A DNA stretch of 64,000 nucleotides, from positions 1,426,001 through 1,490,000 of the forward strand of contig CM038716.1 of the NCBI GenBank assembly GCA_021613375.1, given 5' to 3'. Under the pieces are notes generated by a model. The model saw only the letters and a program-made list of their open reading frames with translations. It did not search any database and was not told the origin of the DNA. The stretch is from Megaleporinus macrocephalus (lineage: Eukaryota; Chordata; Actinopteri; Characiformes; Anostomidae). The position numbers and the translations under genes are program-made. This document shows positions 1 through 10,639 of this stretch, one piece after another; within the stretch, counting starts at the first letter, position 1, and each line of letters opens with the position of its first letter.

Positions 1-1989
1 AAGGCTGCTACATTACTGTAGCTAGCTCAGTTGTCACTAGCTCTGTTCCTAGTGATAGACCTTCCTGCAGAGTTCAGTAAGTTACCAGCCCATAGGTGGT
101 GCAGATGATTGTAGCAGAGTTTAGTTTTGCAGTCATGCATTAACATGTGCTTGTTATAATGCCGTAACAGTCCAAATATATATAGCTGCCATTTTTACTT
201 GTGTGGAGCACAGCTAAAGTTACGTTTAAAGTTACAGACATATTTGTGGTTTAATTACCAAGTGAGTGTCATGTTAACATAAATGACAACATTCACATCT
301 TTTTCCTGCATAGTTTTTAAATATAGTACAATTTTTGTATGTACAGTATATAGATTTGTGTGCAGCAGATGCAGCAGAATTTAGATATTGAAAACAGAGT
401 GAGAAATATTCTTAGCTGTTTTACAAAGCATGGCAGCCTAAAGCCAGCTGGAAACATTAGACAGAGTTGGTTCTGCTGGAGTAAACCGACCCATAGGAAC
501 TTATTTTATTTATGCATGTGTTCCCTGAAGGAATGTGTTTTACTATTATCATATAATAATTATCAAATGATAACAACATCATGTTTTAAAAAATCATATA
601 TTTTTGCCTTATTAGAAATTCACATTACTTTAGAAGCCCCTCAAATAACCATTGTAAAAAAACAAATAAGTAAATTTACACATACTTTAGTTGTAGCACT
701 TTTGTCTACTCGTATGTATTTTTTGAATTACCCTGATATTGCAGCTTAATTCTAATTCTTCAGGTTAAAAGGTGCTCCCTTCTTTGAAAAGCTATACCAT
801 GCATTGGGATCAGGCTAAAAAGAGAGCTGCTTTATGAACTTACACAACACATCAGCATTTGACACTGTCTTACTGTGGACATACCTTTTGCTTATGATAA
901 TTTTATATACTTACTTTAGTAAAGCTTAAATCGCAAAGCTTTTACTTATCATTTAGCAGTTTTAAGATCTATTATTTCACTTGTTTTGGTGTTTTTACAT
1001 GTTGAACCGCAGCATAGAGGCTACAAATTCAAACTACTATGCAGCCTTTCCACACACCTTTAGCCTAAATATCTAAAATGCTATGATGTAGCCTAAAATG
1101 GACACTAGCTGCCTATCCAACACTTCTCAGCATTGACCGTTTGCTATTTTATCAGAAGAAGGTGCTGTACGTGGATGCCAGAATTGGGGAAATATGCAAA
1201 TATCAATAAATACTGATACTAATCAATTGCTCTTACTCATCAGTCTCATGTAATAGAGCTAACGTTACCTCCATCACCTTAAAGTCCCTGTGTAATCCTT
1301 ACGTTACTACCTGCTACAGCAGTGAACATGTCTGTGATCTTAGCACATTTTGCAGCATCTACAGTGACACTCTTCAATCTCTTCGCATGTAACTTCTCCG
1401 CACCCCCTTTCTGTTACAGCGGACCACGCAGAGAAAGGATGGGGCCGCTTTCGTCCTATATCCTAATTGGTTCAGTCCACTTGTCTATATTGAAGATGGG
1501 CCAATGGGCTGCCCCCTCTAGATTGTGGGCTGGTCTCTTGAAAAAGAAAAGGGAAGAAAAAAAAAATCCAACAGCATCAGCGCTAACTGGACTAAATGGG
1601 AAGCCTGTCAGACGCTGGCTTTGAAGGTTGGCAGAGGTAAGGCAAGTATGGGTGTCACATACAATACGAGAATACAAGTAAAGCTTAGTACTAGTACTAA
1701 TGGAAGTACTAAATGTACAGATTTCCATTGTCCTGTAATATTTCCTTTTTAAAGACAAGATTTTACAACAGCAGCGATCTGTTTCTTATTAGAGCTGGTT
1801 TTACTTTATATGTTTTTCTAATAAATTATGTCCTCATATTTCTTTTTCTTACGTCTGATTATTTGTAACAAAGTAGTGCCACATTTTAAAAATATTATTA
1901 ACACACATGATTTCAATTTCTATTCAACACTTCAACGCATATGGTGCTAAATTAATTTTAAATTTAACAAAACTAATTATGCTGTCTTT
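1..1989. other. AT-rich stretch without a recognised gene
   Basis: No protein family is recognised in any frame. The longest open frame (360-749, plus) is 129 codons of AT-rich, biased composition with no motif, and it looks like chance. A purine-rich run lies near 1544-1568. A short piece at about 1586-1640 resembles 39625-39680 (see findings). Confidence 0.6.
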
Positions 1990-2118
1990 GTAGTGAAGCA
2001 TGCAGTGTTTTTAACTACTGATGATATTCACAGTATGCTCAGCAAATCATATTGTGACACATTGTGGCATATTTCATCACAATATCTATTAATATTGTCA
2101 TATTGCCCAGCCCTGCAT
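1990..2118. repeat. Possible hAT-type MITE end
   Basis: The stretch ends in ATATTGCCCAGCCCTG, which resembles the terminus of common non-autonomous hAT-like elements in fish that carry AT-rich, bipolar 'GGGCTGGGCRATAT' ends. Only one end is clear, so the borders are approximate. Confidence 0.3.
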
Positions 2119-2305
2119 ATTTTTTTCCTCATTGTTTTAATCTTCAGCTCACTAGAGTACTACTTGAAAAATATTTCAAGCTGCAAAATTTGCTTAGTGG
2201 TTGGCTTGTCCACAAAGCCACAGGTAAGATTATGACATGTCAAGAAACTGCCCCACTGCCATATGCTGTTCAAACCATAGCAACACAGTAGGGTGACATT
2301 ATTTG

Positions 2306-2636
2306 TGTCACGCCTCACTCCCGTCTCCACTATTACCGACACGTCTCAGGACCACAACTCCCAGTCGGCATCTCCGAGTCACATAACGGTGGAGCCTCAG
2401 TCAGCAGACTGAGCCCTTTTAGTAAGTCTTGCTGTTTTTTTCTGGTTTTGATCTCACGCTTGTCTTTTGTTCTACTCTTTTTTGCCCTGCCGGTTTATAT
2501 ATGGTTACTCTCGTGTGGTTTTCCACATATCTGCTTGTTTTTGACTTCGCTTTCCGCCTTGCCCTTTTTGTGTACATTAAAGAGGCTATATTTTTACTCT
2601 GCGCTCATCTGCCCTTTCCTTCCAGCCAACCAGACA
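2306..2636 (+). mobile_element. Gypsy-type LTR (5' LTR of the broken gag at 4.3-5.2 kb)
   Basis: The segment starts TGTCACG and ends CAGACA, so it has TG...CA borders. It contains a TATA-like TTTATATATGG near 2490 and an ATTAAA poly(A)-type signal near 2577, as expected for U3-R-U5. The next bases (GAATACTG...) and a 'TGGATCTGACGC' a few bases later resemble the leader and gag start of teleost Ty3/Gypsy elements. The gag itself resumes only at about 4318, after a LINE insertion. No matching 3' LTR and no target duplication were seen. This could also be an unrelated solo LTR lying upstream by chance. Confidence 0.6.
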
Positions 2637-2684
2637 GAATACTGTCAGTCTGATTGGATCTGACGCTCACGTGAGACTTCTGCT

Positions 2685-4316
2685 CCTGCGAAGCTAGTGT
2701 TGCGGCCCACATGCTTTTTGTGCTTAGCTTATATTTTTATCTTCCAACCTTTCTTTTGCTACCTTTCTACTGCTTTCTAGCACTTTATCTTCATCTCTGT
2801 TTGGGGATATGCATATTAACCACTCTTAGGTTGTGTTTATAGTCTATTTCCATCTGTTTGTTCCTGAAACAAATCTTGTGTTTGGTGTCAGTTTCTAAAT
2901 GACTGCTTCTGAGTTTTTTCTCTGTTCAGAGTGTGGCATGTTTAGTTTAAACCCCTTTTCCAACTCTAGTGATAAGGATAGTGTTTGTGCTAAGTGTCAG
3001 CTAGGTTCTTTGGTGGAGAAGGTGGACCAGCTAGAGGTGCGGCTCCGGGGTTTAATAAGGGATAGAAAGGAAGATTCACTGTTAGCTGCCCCGGGGGCCT
3101 CAGGGAGAGCTAGTGCCCCCTCGACTTGAATGGGTGACGTCTCAGCGGCATAGTCAGAAAGCTAAGACTAATGCTAACGCAAAGGCCAAAGCTAGCTCAC
3201 TAGTACACCACTCACCCCAAATTCACGTGTCTAACAGGTCAAATAGATTTGCCCCACTCAGTGAAGCACCCACTGAGGAGCCTGTTAAAAGTACTAAGTA
3301 ATAAGTGGTAATAGGAGACTCTATAGTTCGACACGTGAAAGTAGCTAGTGTGCAGAAAATCATGTGGGCTTTCTAGACAATTGCTTAAAGTTCGAGGGCA
3401 AGACCTGTCTTATAGGTAGGGATGGTGTCCACGCCACGCGGGAGGGTGCTGCCTTGCTTTCTTGCTGCATAGCCCATAGCCTCTTAGTTAGTCAGCAGAC
3501 TAGTAGTAGTACTAGCAGATAGCAAATCTTAATCCTGGTGGGGTGCCAGTGTTTCGGGGTGCCCCTATTGTTGTGTTACCTTCTGGTTCTCTCCTTTTAG
3601 TTATGCTGTTATAGTCAGTTCTGCCGAAGTCATTAGCCACACTCTGATAATGTTGTACATTCTTACTATCTCCATACATCCAAACAGAACTAATTCTCTC
3701 TCTTTTCCGAGTATGACTGACACTGGTGGAAGACTGGCCACCCAAGTCACCCACCAGACTGATTGTCAGGCCCTGATGTTACCCGTGCCATTCCAGCTAC
3801 CTAGCCTCAGATTGCTGCCTAACCTTCATTACAGACTCTACTGAAATTAACATGGACTCTAACTATTTTCCACTAACCTTCTACCTTCATTAACTGTCAT
3901 AAATATGCTTACTGTTCTCAACTGAACAGAAGTAGATGTTGCTACAGTCATTGTATCAGTACTGTTTGAAGAGTTCGATAAGAGGAGGATGGGTTCCCCT
4001 TGGTTCTTTGGAGTCTTGGTTCCTCCCAAGGTTTCTTCCTCCAGTTCTGAGGGAGTTTTTCCTTGCCACTGTTGCCTATGGCTTGCTCACTGGGGGTTTT
4101 CTATGTTTTTTCTATAATTCCTATGGTTTTCTATGCTTGTTCTATGATTTCTATGATTTCTTTCTGGGTTATTTCTTTCTTAGGCTTATGTATGCTCTAT
4201 TGAACTTTTATCACTAACTTCCTGTAAAGCTGCTTTGTGACGACATCAGTTATAGATAAAGTTAAGTATATAGATAAGTTATAGATATATAGATAAAATT
4301 GATTTGATTTTCTCAG
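2685..4316 (+). mobile_element. Internally deleted L2-type LINE nested in the Gypsy copy
   Basis: The element runs from 5' UTR through ORF1 (2899 to about 3500) straight into a 3' UTR (about 3530-4316), so all of ORF2 is missing. The 3' UTR shares long blocks with the copy at 62.5-63.2 kb, including 'ACCTTCTGRTTCTCTCCTTTTA', the 'GAGGAGGATGGGT' and 'TTGGTTCCTCCCAAGG' blocks, and 'CTGTAAAGCTGCTTTG'. The tail is a degenerate GATAGATA / TTGATTTGATTTT run. Gypsy sequence lies on both sides (LTR and leader before, gag after), so the LINE inserted into the Gypsy element. The 5' border is inferred only. Confidence 0.7.
2899..3510 (+). pseudogene. L2 LINE ORF1 (zinc-ribbon-like N-terminus plus SGNH-esterase-like domain), broken
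   Basis: ORF1 proteins of the L2/CR1 group carry an esterase-like SGNH fold thought to act in RNP formation or membrane contact. The N-terminus has two CxxC pairs (CSEC at residues 9-12 and CAKC at 31-34), followed by a coiled-coil-like stretch (LVEKVDQLEVRLRGLIRDRK). After a frameshift near 3115 a basic A/K-rich linker follows. SGNH block I is readable as VIGDSIVRH at about 3306-3332. The central Gly and Asn blocks are then missing, and the sequence jumps to the C-terminal part, where the catalytic-His motif survives as DGVH (near 3421). A TAA at 3299, a TAG at 3373 and the frameshift make it non-functional. A second, differently decayed copy lies at 60.86-61.68 kb. Confidence 0.7.
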
Positions 4317-4319
4317 CCG

Positions 4320-5207
4320 GAGTCCGAAGCCTGTCAAAAGGCACTTAGTCCTCAAGGGCAATTCATTCACCAGCACCAGCAACATCTGACTGGTTTCTCC
4401 CAGTCAGTCAGCGACTTAGCCATCAGACAAGGGGAACAGCAAGACCAACTTTCACAGTTGCTCGCCGGTGTTAGGGAGCTTACGCTCAAGGTCCAGTCCT
4501 TGAACAATTCTCATACAGCACCGTTACAAGCTAGCAGCCAAGACGTTCCCCCACAGGCTCAGAACATTTATTCAGTGAGCAAAACCGATAAATTCAATGG
4601 CACCTCCGAGAAATGTAGTAGTTTTTTGCTACAACGTTCTATCTAATAATACCCCGGCGAGTTCTGATCATACTAAGATCTCTTTTCTCGTTTCTCGTCT
4701 TACCGAGAAGGCATTGGAGTGGGCTACAGCAGTTTGGCCCTTTGCAGAGAATCTCAGTTTTGAACAGTTTGTTGCGGAGTTTAAAACCCATATGACGGGC
4801 GTGCTCGGGGTGAGTGGTTAAGTAAACTCCGTCAGGGTAATAACTCTGTGCCCTCCTATGCGCTGGAGTTTCGTACATTGGCAGCCTGTAGCGGCTGGAA
4901 TGAATCAGCTCTCCTGGTCGTGTTTCGGAATGGATTAAATGAGGACATACTGACCGAGCTAGCCTGCCGGGACAATGAGCTCTCTTTGGACCAACTCATT
5001 AGCATGTCTATTCAACTGGATCAACTTTTAAGAAGACGGCCTGCAAAAAGAACCATTCGATCCAGGTTGGGAGGAACAGGGCTCGCCCTCACCCAGGAAT
5101 CGAGAGGAACCGACTCTCCGGAACCCATGCAGTGCGATTCATCCAGACTGAATCAGGATGAGAAGCTGCGGCTTAGGAAGGAGGGTGTTTGCATGTATTG
5201 TGGTTAG
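4320..5207 (+). pseudogene. Ty3/Gypsy gag, broken
   Basis: Gag is the structural capsid/nucleocapsid polyprotein of the retrotransposon. The reading starts just after the LINE insertion and changes frame several times (about 4320-4640, 4620-4820, 4848-5207). Typical Gypsy gag features are a Q/S-rich N-terminus, 'KTDKFNGTSEKC', 'ISFLVSRLTEKALEWATAVW' and 'FEQFVAEFK'. The last frame contains 'FRTLAACSGWNE' and 'VFRNGLNEDI', and ends at the first half of a zinc knuckle (CMYCG), after which homology stops. No protease or pol follows. The 5' LTR is probably 2306-2636. Confidence 0.75.
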
Positions 5208-5209
5208 AC

Positions 5210-5689
5210 ATTTTTCTGAACCACACTCCCCATCTTCAGTGGGAAATGTGTTTTTAAGAAGGCTATTTTGAGTCTTACCAATTTAAATGATTGGCTACAG
5301 AAAATAAGGAGCCAGTGGGAGATGTAGCAGAATGGTTGAACATTCTTGAAAACCATGCAACATTAGTTTCTAATGATCTTCACCAAGAAGTGCAAATGCA
5401 AAAGACAATACAAATGACAGAAACATGATGCAATAAGTGCAGTAAGTACGGAATGTGAAAAACAGTAACTGCCACTGTCAGTATCAGAATGTGCCTAGAA
5501 CTGGTGCAAACAGCAGTTAGCATAAATAAACATAAATATATGATAAAGCAATGAATATGTACTACAGTGAATATACTGGAGTGGTGCAGTGCTTAGGGTA
5601 ACCACATGATTGTGTGATTGTAAACAGTAGATGTTTACAAAAGTGTACAGTGCAGGTAGAGAGCATAGCAGCTTAATGTTTAGATAAAC
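5210..5689. other. Unassigned stretch
   Basis: No gene or known repeat is recognised here. It lies between the truncated gag and a minus-strand L2 3' end. Confidence 0.5.
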
Positions 5690-6170
5690 AGCATATATCC
5701 CCCAGTGAGCAAGCCAGAGAAAGAAACCTTGGGAAAAAGCAATACTCATAAGGGGAGACCCATCCTCCTCTGGTCAAACAGTATTTACAGTTTAATAAAC
5801 TAAATAAATACAAAGAAGAGTCTCTGTTTGAAATCTAGATAGCAAAGCTTTAGAAGCTGCACAGGCAGAGGCAGTCTCTGACTGAGGCAGTCTATAACTG
5901 ATTCTTTGTGTAAAGTGGGTGTGTGAGTAAGCTGAAACATTGGGGAGGTGGCCCTGATGGTCAGTCCTCCAACAGCGTTCAACTGACGGGCCGACAGTAA
6001 TTACATCAGGGAGAGTAAAGAGAGTCAGTTAGTTTGGCGCAGGAGTGCGACTGTAGAGAATATGAATATTCGAAATTACAGAGTGTGGCTGGTGATTCCG
6101 GCAGATCTAATTATAACAGCCTAAACTAAAAGGAGAGAACTAGAAGGTAACATAGACACGAGACACTGGG
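5690..6170 (-). mobile_element. L2-type LINE 3' UTR fragment
   Basis: On the minus strand this matches the 3' UTR of the L2 copy at 62.5-63.1 kb in the same block order. The shared blocks are 'TATGTTACCTTCTRRTTCTC', 'GATCTGCCGGARTCACCAGC', the TTTCAAACAGAGACT block, 'CAGAGGAGGATGGGTCTCCC' and 'CTCACTGGGGGATATATG'. Its final 3' tail is missing at the low-coordinate side, and no coding part is left. Confidence 0.7.
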
Positions 6171-6589
6171 TGCATCTATCTATCTATCAAAAAGTCTTTG
6201 GCCTCCTTAAGTGAAGTGAAGGAATGAAAATGAAAACTGTTTTTTATCTTCAGTGTTTAATATTCAGCTGGGTAAAGTAGGAAGAATGAGAACCATACAG
6301 AGAGAGAGAGAGAGAGTCGCATCAAGTTCAAAACGCTTGATAGTCACATGATTCATGTAGACTTCAGATAGTTCCAGGAAGTTTCTGCTGGGCATTTTGA
6401 ACACGAGACAGAGAGACAGAGCTGTGATTTTTGGTGCAGCATGCAGCATGGTAAGCCAGTTGGTTTTCCAACCCCCATCTACCCCTTTATGAACTCCTTG
6501 ATACCTATATGTGACAATTGGAAGGTGGGTGTAGTGTATTTGGCTTACACTGACAGTATTTAAGCATTTCTCCTCACTGCTAGTTTGTA
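6171..6589. other. Unassigned stretch with a short (AG)n run
   Basis: A short AG microsatellite lies at 6299-6317. Nothing else is recognised. The left end of the ISL2EU-type element may lie in or near here, but I could not find its terminal repeat. Confidence 0.4.
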
Positions 6590-6676
6590 AGTCTATTGCT
6601 GCAAAATGTCCGCAACAAAAGTAAACCAGACTCTAGCTAAGGTTTCTGCAGTCGGTGTTTACATGAGCTAACGAAA

Positions 6677-8350
6677 ATGAACGTCAATGATGTTTAGCAA
6701 ATTTGTAAGGAGACCAGTAAAGCCCCATCTAGCAAGCTGGAGAAGGGTTTTAAATTGTATGCATCGTCATACATACACAACTACGAAGGTGAAATTTTTT
6801 TTTACAAAAGTAGCTAGCAAGGGTAACTACGTTAGTGTTAGCTGGGTTAGTTTGTCCTGTATACGAGTGTTTGTCTTGTGTTAAAACTGCAACTTGGTTG
6901 TTGTTCATGATATTTACTTCTAGACCTATATTACATTTAAATTATTATGTTTGATGTCTTTTTTTCCACCCTGTTATGCTATTATGGTTAACATTGCTAA
7001 CATCTTAACATAAAAACATTGCTAGTTTATGGAGCTGTTGGCATCCAGGAACTGAATTTGATACTCTACGGCAGTGTTGGCAAAGCCCATCTGTGTTCTG
7101 TAACCAAAACCTATTGCTGTAAAATAAAAAAGAAGTTCCAGGTTCCATTCTTGGGGTTATTACCATTTTAAAACACCTAGGTTCTAGATAAGGTTAAAAA
7201 AGTGATCCCCAGTACAGGGAACCCCTGAATTAAACAGTCATTACTAACTTTGCTTACCCCCTTACAGATCGGGCTGTGTGGTTCATCTCCTGTTGTATTG
7301 ACACACAGCTCTCAGCTCAGTGTGCCAGTAGTTCCCCCTGTGCACAGTTGTACTTAAACGGAACAGCGCTGGCACAAACCTCAGACAATTGTAAGTTTAT
7401 AATTATTACACCTAATAAGCTCTCTAAATCAATGCACTATATGAACTAAATTGCAGAAACTTTTCTCTCTTGTTAGGGTGCAAAGCCAGAACCAATCAAC
7501 GATATGGTGATCACAAAACCTGTGCCAAATCGAACGTCTCAAGGCAGAGTTTGGTATGGTAATTTACCTGCACTAACAACTGAAATGTATAAATTGCTAT
7601 AATTATCTTTTAATTTAATACCTAAATACTTACAGTTTGGGGTATTGTCTGTTCTTAAATTTGTAGGAGTGGGCCCTTTACCACATCCATGCATGTTCAG
7701 AGTTGCAGAGGCTTTTGAAAATTTCAGCCTTGAAGACAATTCAATGGTGACCCTGATGGGCATGGAACTCAACAAGCCAGCTGTGCAGTGTGCATTTGGT
7801 ATGGTGCAGGAAGGCAGTGTTGTGTTGTATCAGCAGCCTGTTTTACCGTCACGACACATCATGCTGCATCCTGATGCTCCATCAACCCCATTTCTGCCTC
7901 TGGAAGACCACCACCTTGATGCACCCACCTGTGCTTTTGTGTGCACTGAACAGGAGCTTTTTCACCTGAAGGCTTTGGAGGGGTCACTTGATATGGCTCA
8001 CAAAATTGTGGTTTCAACTCGAGGGCAAAGTTCTTGTGCTGACTGGCATCTGCTCCGTAAGCCTAGAATAACAGCTTCACATTTTCGTGAGGTTTGCCAC
8101 GTCAGAGGGCAAAGCGCTGCAGAGTCCCTTGCTGAGCGCATCATCAAAGGTAACAAAGAGACGGCAGAAATGAGGAGGAGTAGAGATGGAGTCCACAGCA
8201 GCGTCTGAATATTGCAAGATGCTTAATGTTAACTACACACCATGTGGCCTTGTCATCCACCCAGATGCCCCCTGGCATGGTGCATCCCCTGATGGTGTTG
8301 TATTTGACCCAACAGAACACCCCAGTTTTGATTTTGTGGTGTGGGCTTAG
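6677..8350 (+). pseudogene. ISL2EU-associated YqaJ-type exonuclease-like protein, broken, with introns
   Basis: Three exon-like blocks can be read. Exon A (6677-6788) gives 'ICKETSKAPSSKLEKGFKLY' and 'ASSYIHNYEG', with an in-frame TAG at 6695, and ends at a GT donor. Exon B (7477-7558, AG before and GT after) gives GAKPEPINDMVITKP and TSQGRVWY. Exon C starts at 7667 after TTGTAG in matching phase, continuing into VGPLPHPCMF. An intermediate piece near 7270-7385 may be a further exon. Exon C contains the SRGQS/'KPRITASHF' region and, after a frameshift near 8185, 'PCGLVIHPDAPW' and GASPDGVVFDP, which is the YqaJ metal-site Asp. The following E-x-K segment expected in YqaJ nucleases is replaced by unrelated residues and a stop at about 8346. 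In related fish elements this protein also has a SWIM-like zinc region. It is non-functional as read. Confidence 0.65.
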
Positions 8351-8912
8351 GAGGATTTGTTTGTGGAGCAGATTTATAAGGATGCAGATGTACAGAGACA
8401 AATTCGTGAGAAAACAGATTTTTTTTTCTTCTTTCTTCTTTTTTTTCTACACATACATGGACAAATATTTTTCAGTAAAATGAAACAATGGAAACAACTT
8501 TTTTACACTTAATGTTATTGTACAAAGAACACAACATATTTACAGGACATTATTAAAATTACATTACATGTTCTGACATGAAATGATTAAAGGTAAATAT
8601 AAACATATTAAATCATATATTTACATAATGAAACAGTGTTTGTGGTTTTGTGAAAGCATCGTGTGTGTGTGTGTGGGGGGGGGTTGTTGAATAAAGAATT
8701 TGATTAATTAAATCAGGAGCTGAATTGCTAGTGTAATGTTAATTTAAACTATACAGGGCATGGGGTTCCTAAAACTGGAGTTGACAAATACTATTTAACC
8801 CATTTATTTAACCCATGCCTTTACTAGTGCTTTGTTTTGGTAGTTGGACAACAGGCATGCCACTGTATACACCTTGCTAATGTTTACTGTATGGGAAAGG
8901 GAAATTAAACCA
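8351..8912. other. Region between the convergent ISL2EU genes
   Basis: Low-complexity T-rich (about 8419-8446) and GT/G-run (8660-8684) sequence. No coding signal is recognised. It probably holds the 3' ends of the two convergent transposon genes. Confidence 0.45.
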
Positions 8913-10145
8913 TCACTTGTTTTGCTTGATTCTCAGAGTACATGTAGAACGTATAATTTGGAGTTGAGCTATGGATTGTGTTTCAGTAACCTGGTATGCA
9001 GGCATCTGATTTTGCTTTGACAGAAATGGTGGGCAGTAGACTTTGCACTTCACACAATTAGTAATGAGGAAACCCTTGTCAACCATCACTGCCATTTCTT
9101 CTGTGAGCAACTTGGCCAACCCTGACTGTTTGAATAATTCTTTGTCACTCAATGACCCAGCATAAAGTGAAGAGACAAACGTCTCACCAACCAGGCCCTT
9201 CATGGTGCAGTGAGATTTGTATGTGGAGTACATCTTGCTTTGTAGGAGTGGTGACGACGGTGTCTGACACCGGAGCTCAGTGCAGTCCAAGATCACCTGA
9301 GTATCAGGAAAGTCTTGGAACTCTAAAGGTAAGTTCTTTTTACTTCCTCTGGTGACAACCAAATGCAAACAGATCCAAGAAGCGTATAGAGGTAGTTTGT
9401 CCATGTAGAAATAATTCAGCTCACTGTGAAAGAATGGATGTTAAAGCGGTGTCCCAAGTCTCTCTCCTTAAGACCAACAGAGAGGTACACAAGGAAAAGG
9501 ACAAATTCATCCACTGGCACCTGCCTCTGTGAAGGTAAAAATGCAAAATGTGACAATGCACAATTATGATATGTACAGACAACTTCTCTTAAGCATTCTA
9601 AGACTTTCCTAAGGCTCAGGTAAATTGACCTCAGACAACAACTGAAAAGTAAGACTACCAGTTTGTAAAGAACAACACTTATAACATATGGTCATTTATT
9701 TCTGATACTGGTGCGATTTAGGTCATAAAAAGATATCCGACCCCTGACAGTCGTGAATGGGTCACCTCTTCATTCTTCTTAGCTGCAGTTTGGCTCTTGA
9801 GACCCGGACCATTTTGTGGAGTGATGGCTTAATTAGCCACCAAAACGCCATCAAGTCCTCATAACTTTGGAATCTGCTGGTGAAAATAACATTAACCTTT
9901 TTAATAGCAAACTGGTTATCAAAGTGGCAGTGCATTGCAAGTATCTGTGTTGACTACACGTTCCCTTGTGTAAAATCGAATGTAGCCATTCCATTCGAAC
10001 AATAATGGCACTGCCCGATTTGCCAATCTTCTCAGACCGCCTAGTGTTTAAGGTTCCACAAAGTTTTCTGGTGAGAAGTGTCTGCTACTTATGTTTGTTA
10101 GCCACTGTCTCCTGAGGTCACTTTGTGCTGCGAAGCTATGAAAAT
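8913..10145 (-). pseudogene. ISL2EU-type THAP-DDE transposase, broken
   Basis: Reading on the minus strand from 10145 down, a THAP-like zinc-finger C-terminal half is visible: a 'LRRQWLTNI' helix, the HFSPENF motif with its zinc-ligand His, and the AVPLLF box near 9995-10020 that closes THAP domains. Next comes a helical segment at about 9890-9765 (EDLMAFWWLIKPSLHKMVRV). At 9540-9405 lies VPVDEFVLFLVYLSVGLKE, with a stop in 'HSFTVS*'. The 8913-9404 block is open for 163 codons and is DDE_Tnp_4-like, with ILDCTE (first Asp), 'LYAGSLSDKELF' and MVDKGFLI. A few residues seem deleted before 'TFVSSLYAG', and the terminal region carrying the catalytic Glu is scrambled. The N-terminal THAP Cys pair was not found. 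It would bind the element ends and catalyse excision and integration if intact. Confidence 0.65.
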
Positions 10146-10200
10146 TAACACTTCATTAAACTTCGCTGACGCTGAGCAAAGAGGAACACAACAGTGCTCT

Positions 10201-10639
10201 GTATATTTTTTTTACTGTTTCTGAAAATGACACAACTTGAAAACTTTGCGCTGGGTACTCATTTTTTCTCAAGCACCTAGGTTTTGTGTATGCCGGTGAA
10301 TGTAAGTAATACAACTGGAAATATCGGAGCAGGAGTATTAGAAAACAGAAATACGTCACAGCATTGAGTGCAAGGAGCCCATTGTGTGAAGATTTTACAC
10401 CAGCGAAGCTATTGGAGGGTTCTGAAATACTCATCAAGGCTCCTGAATGCAAAACTTCATCAACACCCTCTAAAGATGTGGAATGTCAGGAGTGTGGTAT
10501 GGGGTTGAAACTAATAAAGTCAGCAGTCGTTGTAATTCTACAACATAATGCTGAAGGAGACATGTCTGGTGTGTGAAGTAACCCACATAGCAGACGACTC
10601 AGACTCCGATTTCAGAACAAAGTCAGATTCCATGTATAG
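10201..10639. other. Unassigned stretch between the ISL2EU relic and repeat arm A
   Basis: A plus-strand open frame (10364-10576) has one isolated CxECG motif and no recognisable domain. This may include the promoter side of the minus-strand transposase. Nothing firm is seen. Confidence 0.4.

Larger units (their letters stand above)
6590..10200. mobile_element. ISL2EU-type DNA transposon relic (two convergent genes)
   Basis: The eukaryotic ISL2EU (IS4EU) group of DNA transposons is known to carry a DDE transposase, often with a THAP DNA-binding domain, and a second protein with a YqaJ-type exonuclease fold. Both are readable here: the nuclease-like gene on the plus strand (exons from 6677 to about 8350) and the THAP-DDE transposase on the minus strand (10145 to 8913), converging tail to tail. 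Both are broken by stops and frameshifts. I could not define terminal inverted repeats or target duplications, so the borders are minimum estimates. Confidence 0.7.

Noticed and set aside
360..749. 129-codon open frame near the window start
   Set aside because: No domain, AT-rich codon use and no start context; a chance frame in AT-rich DNA.
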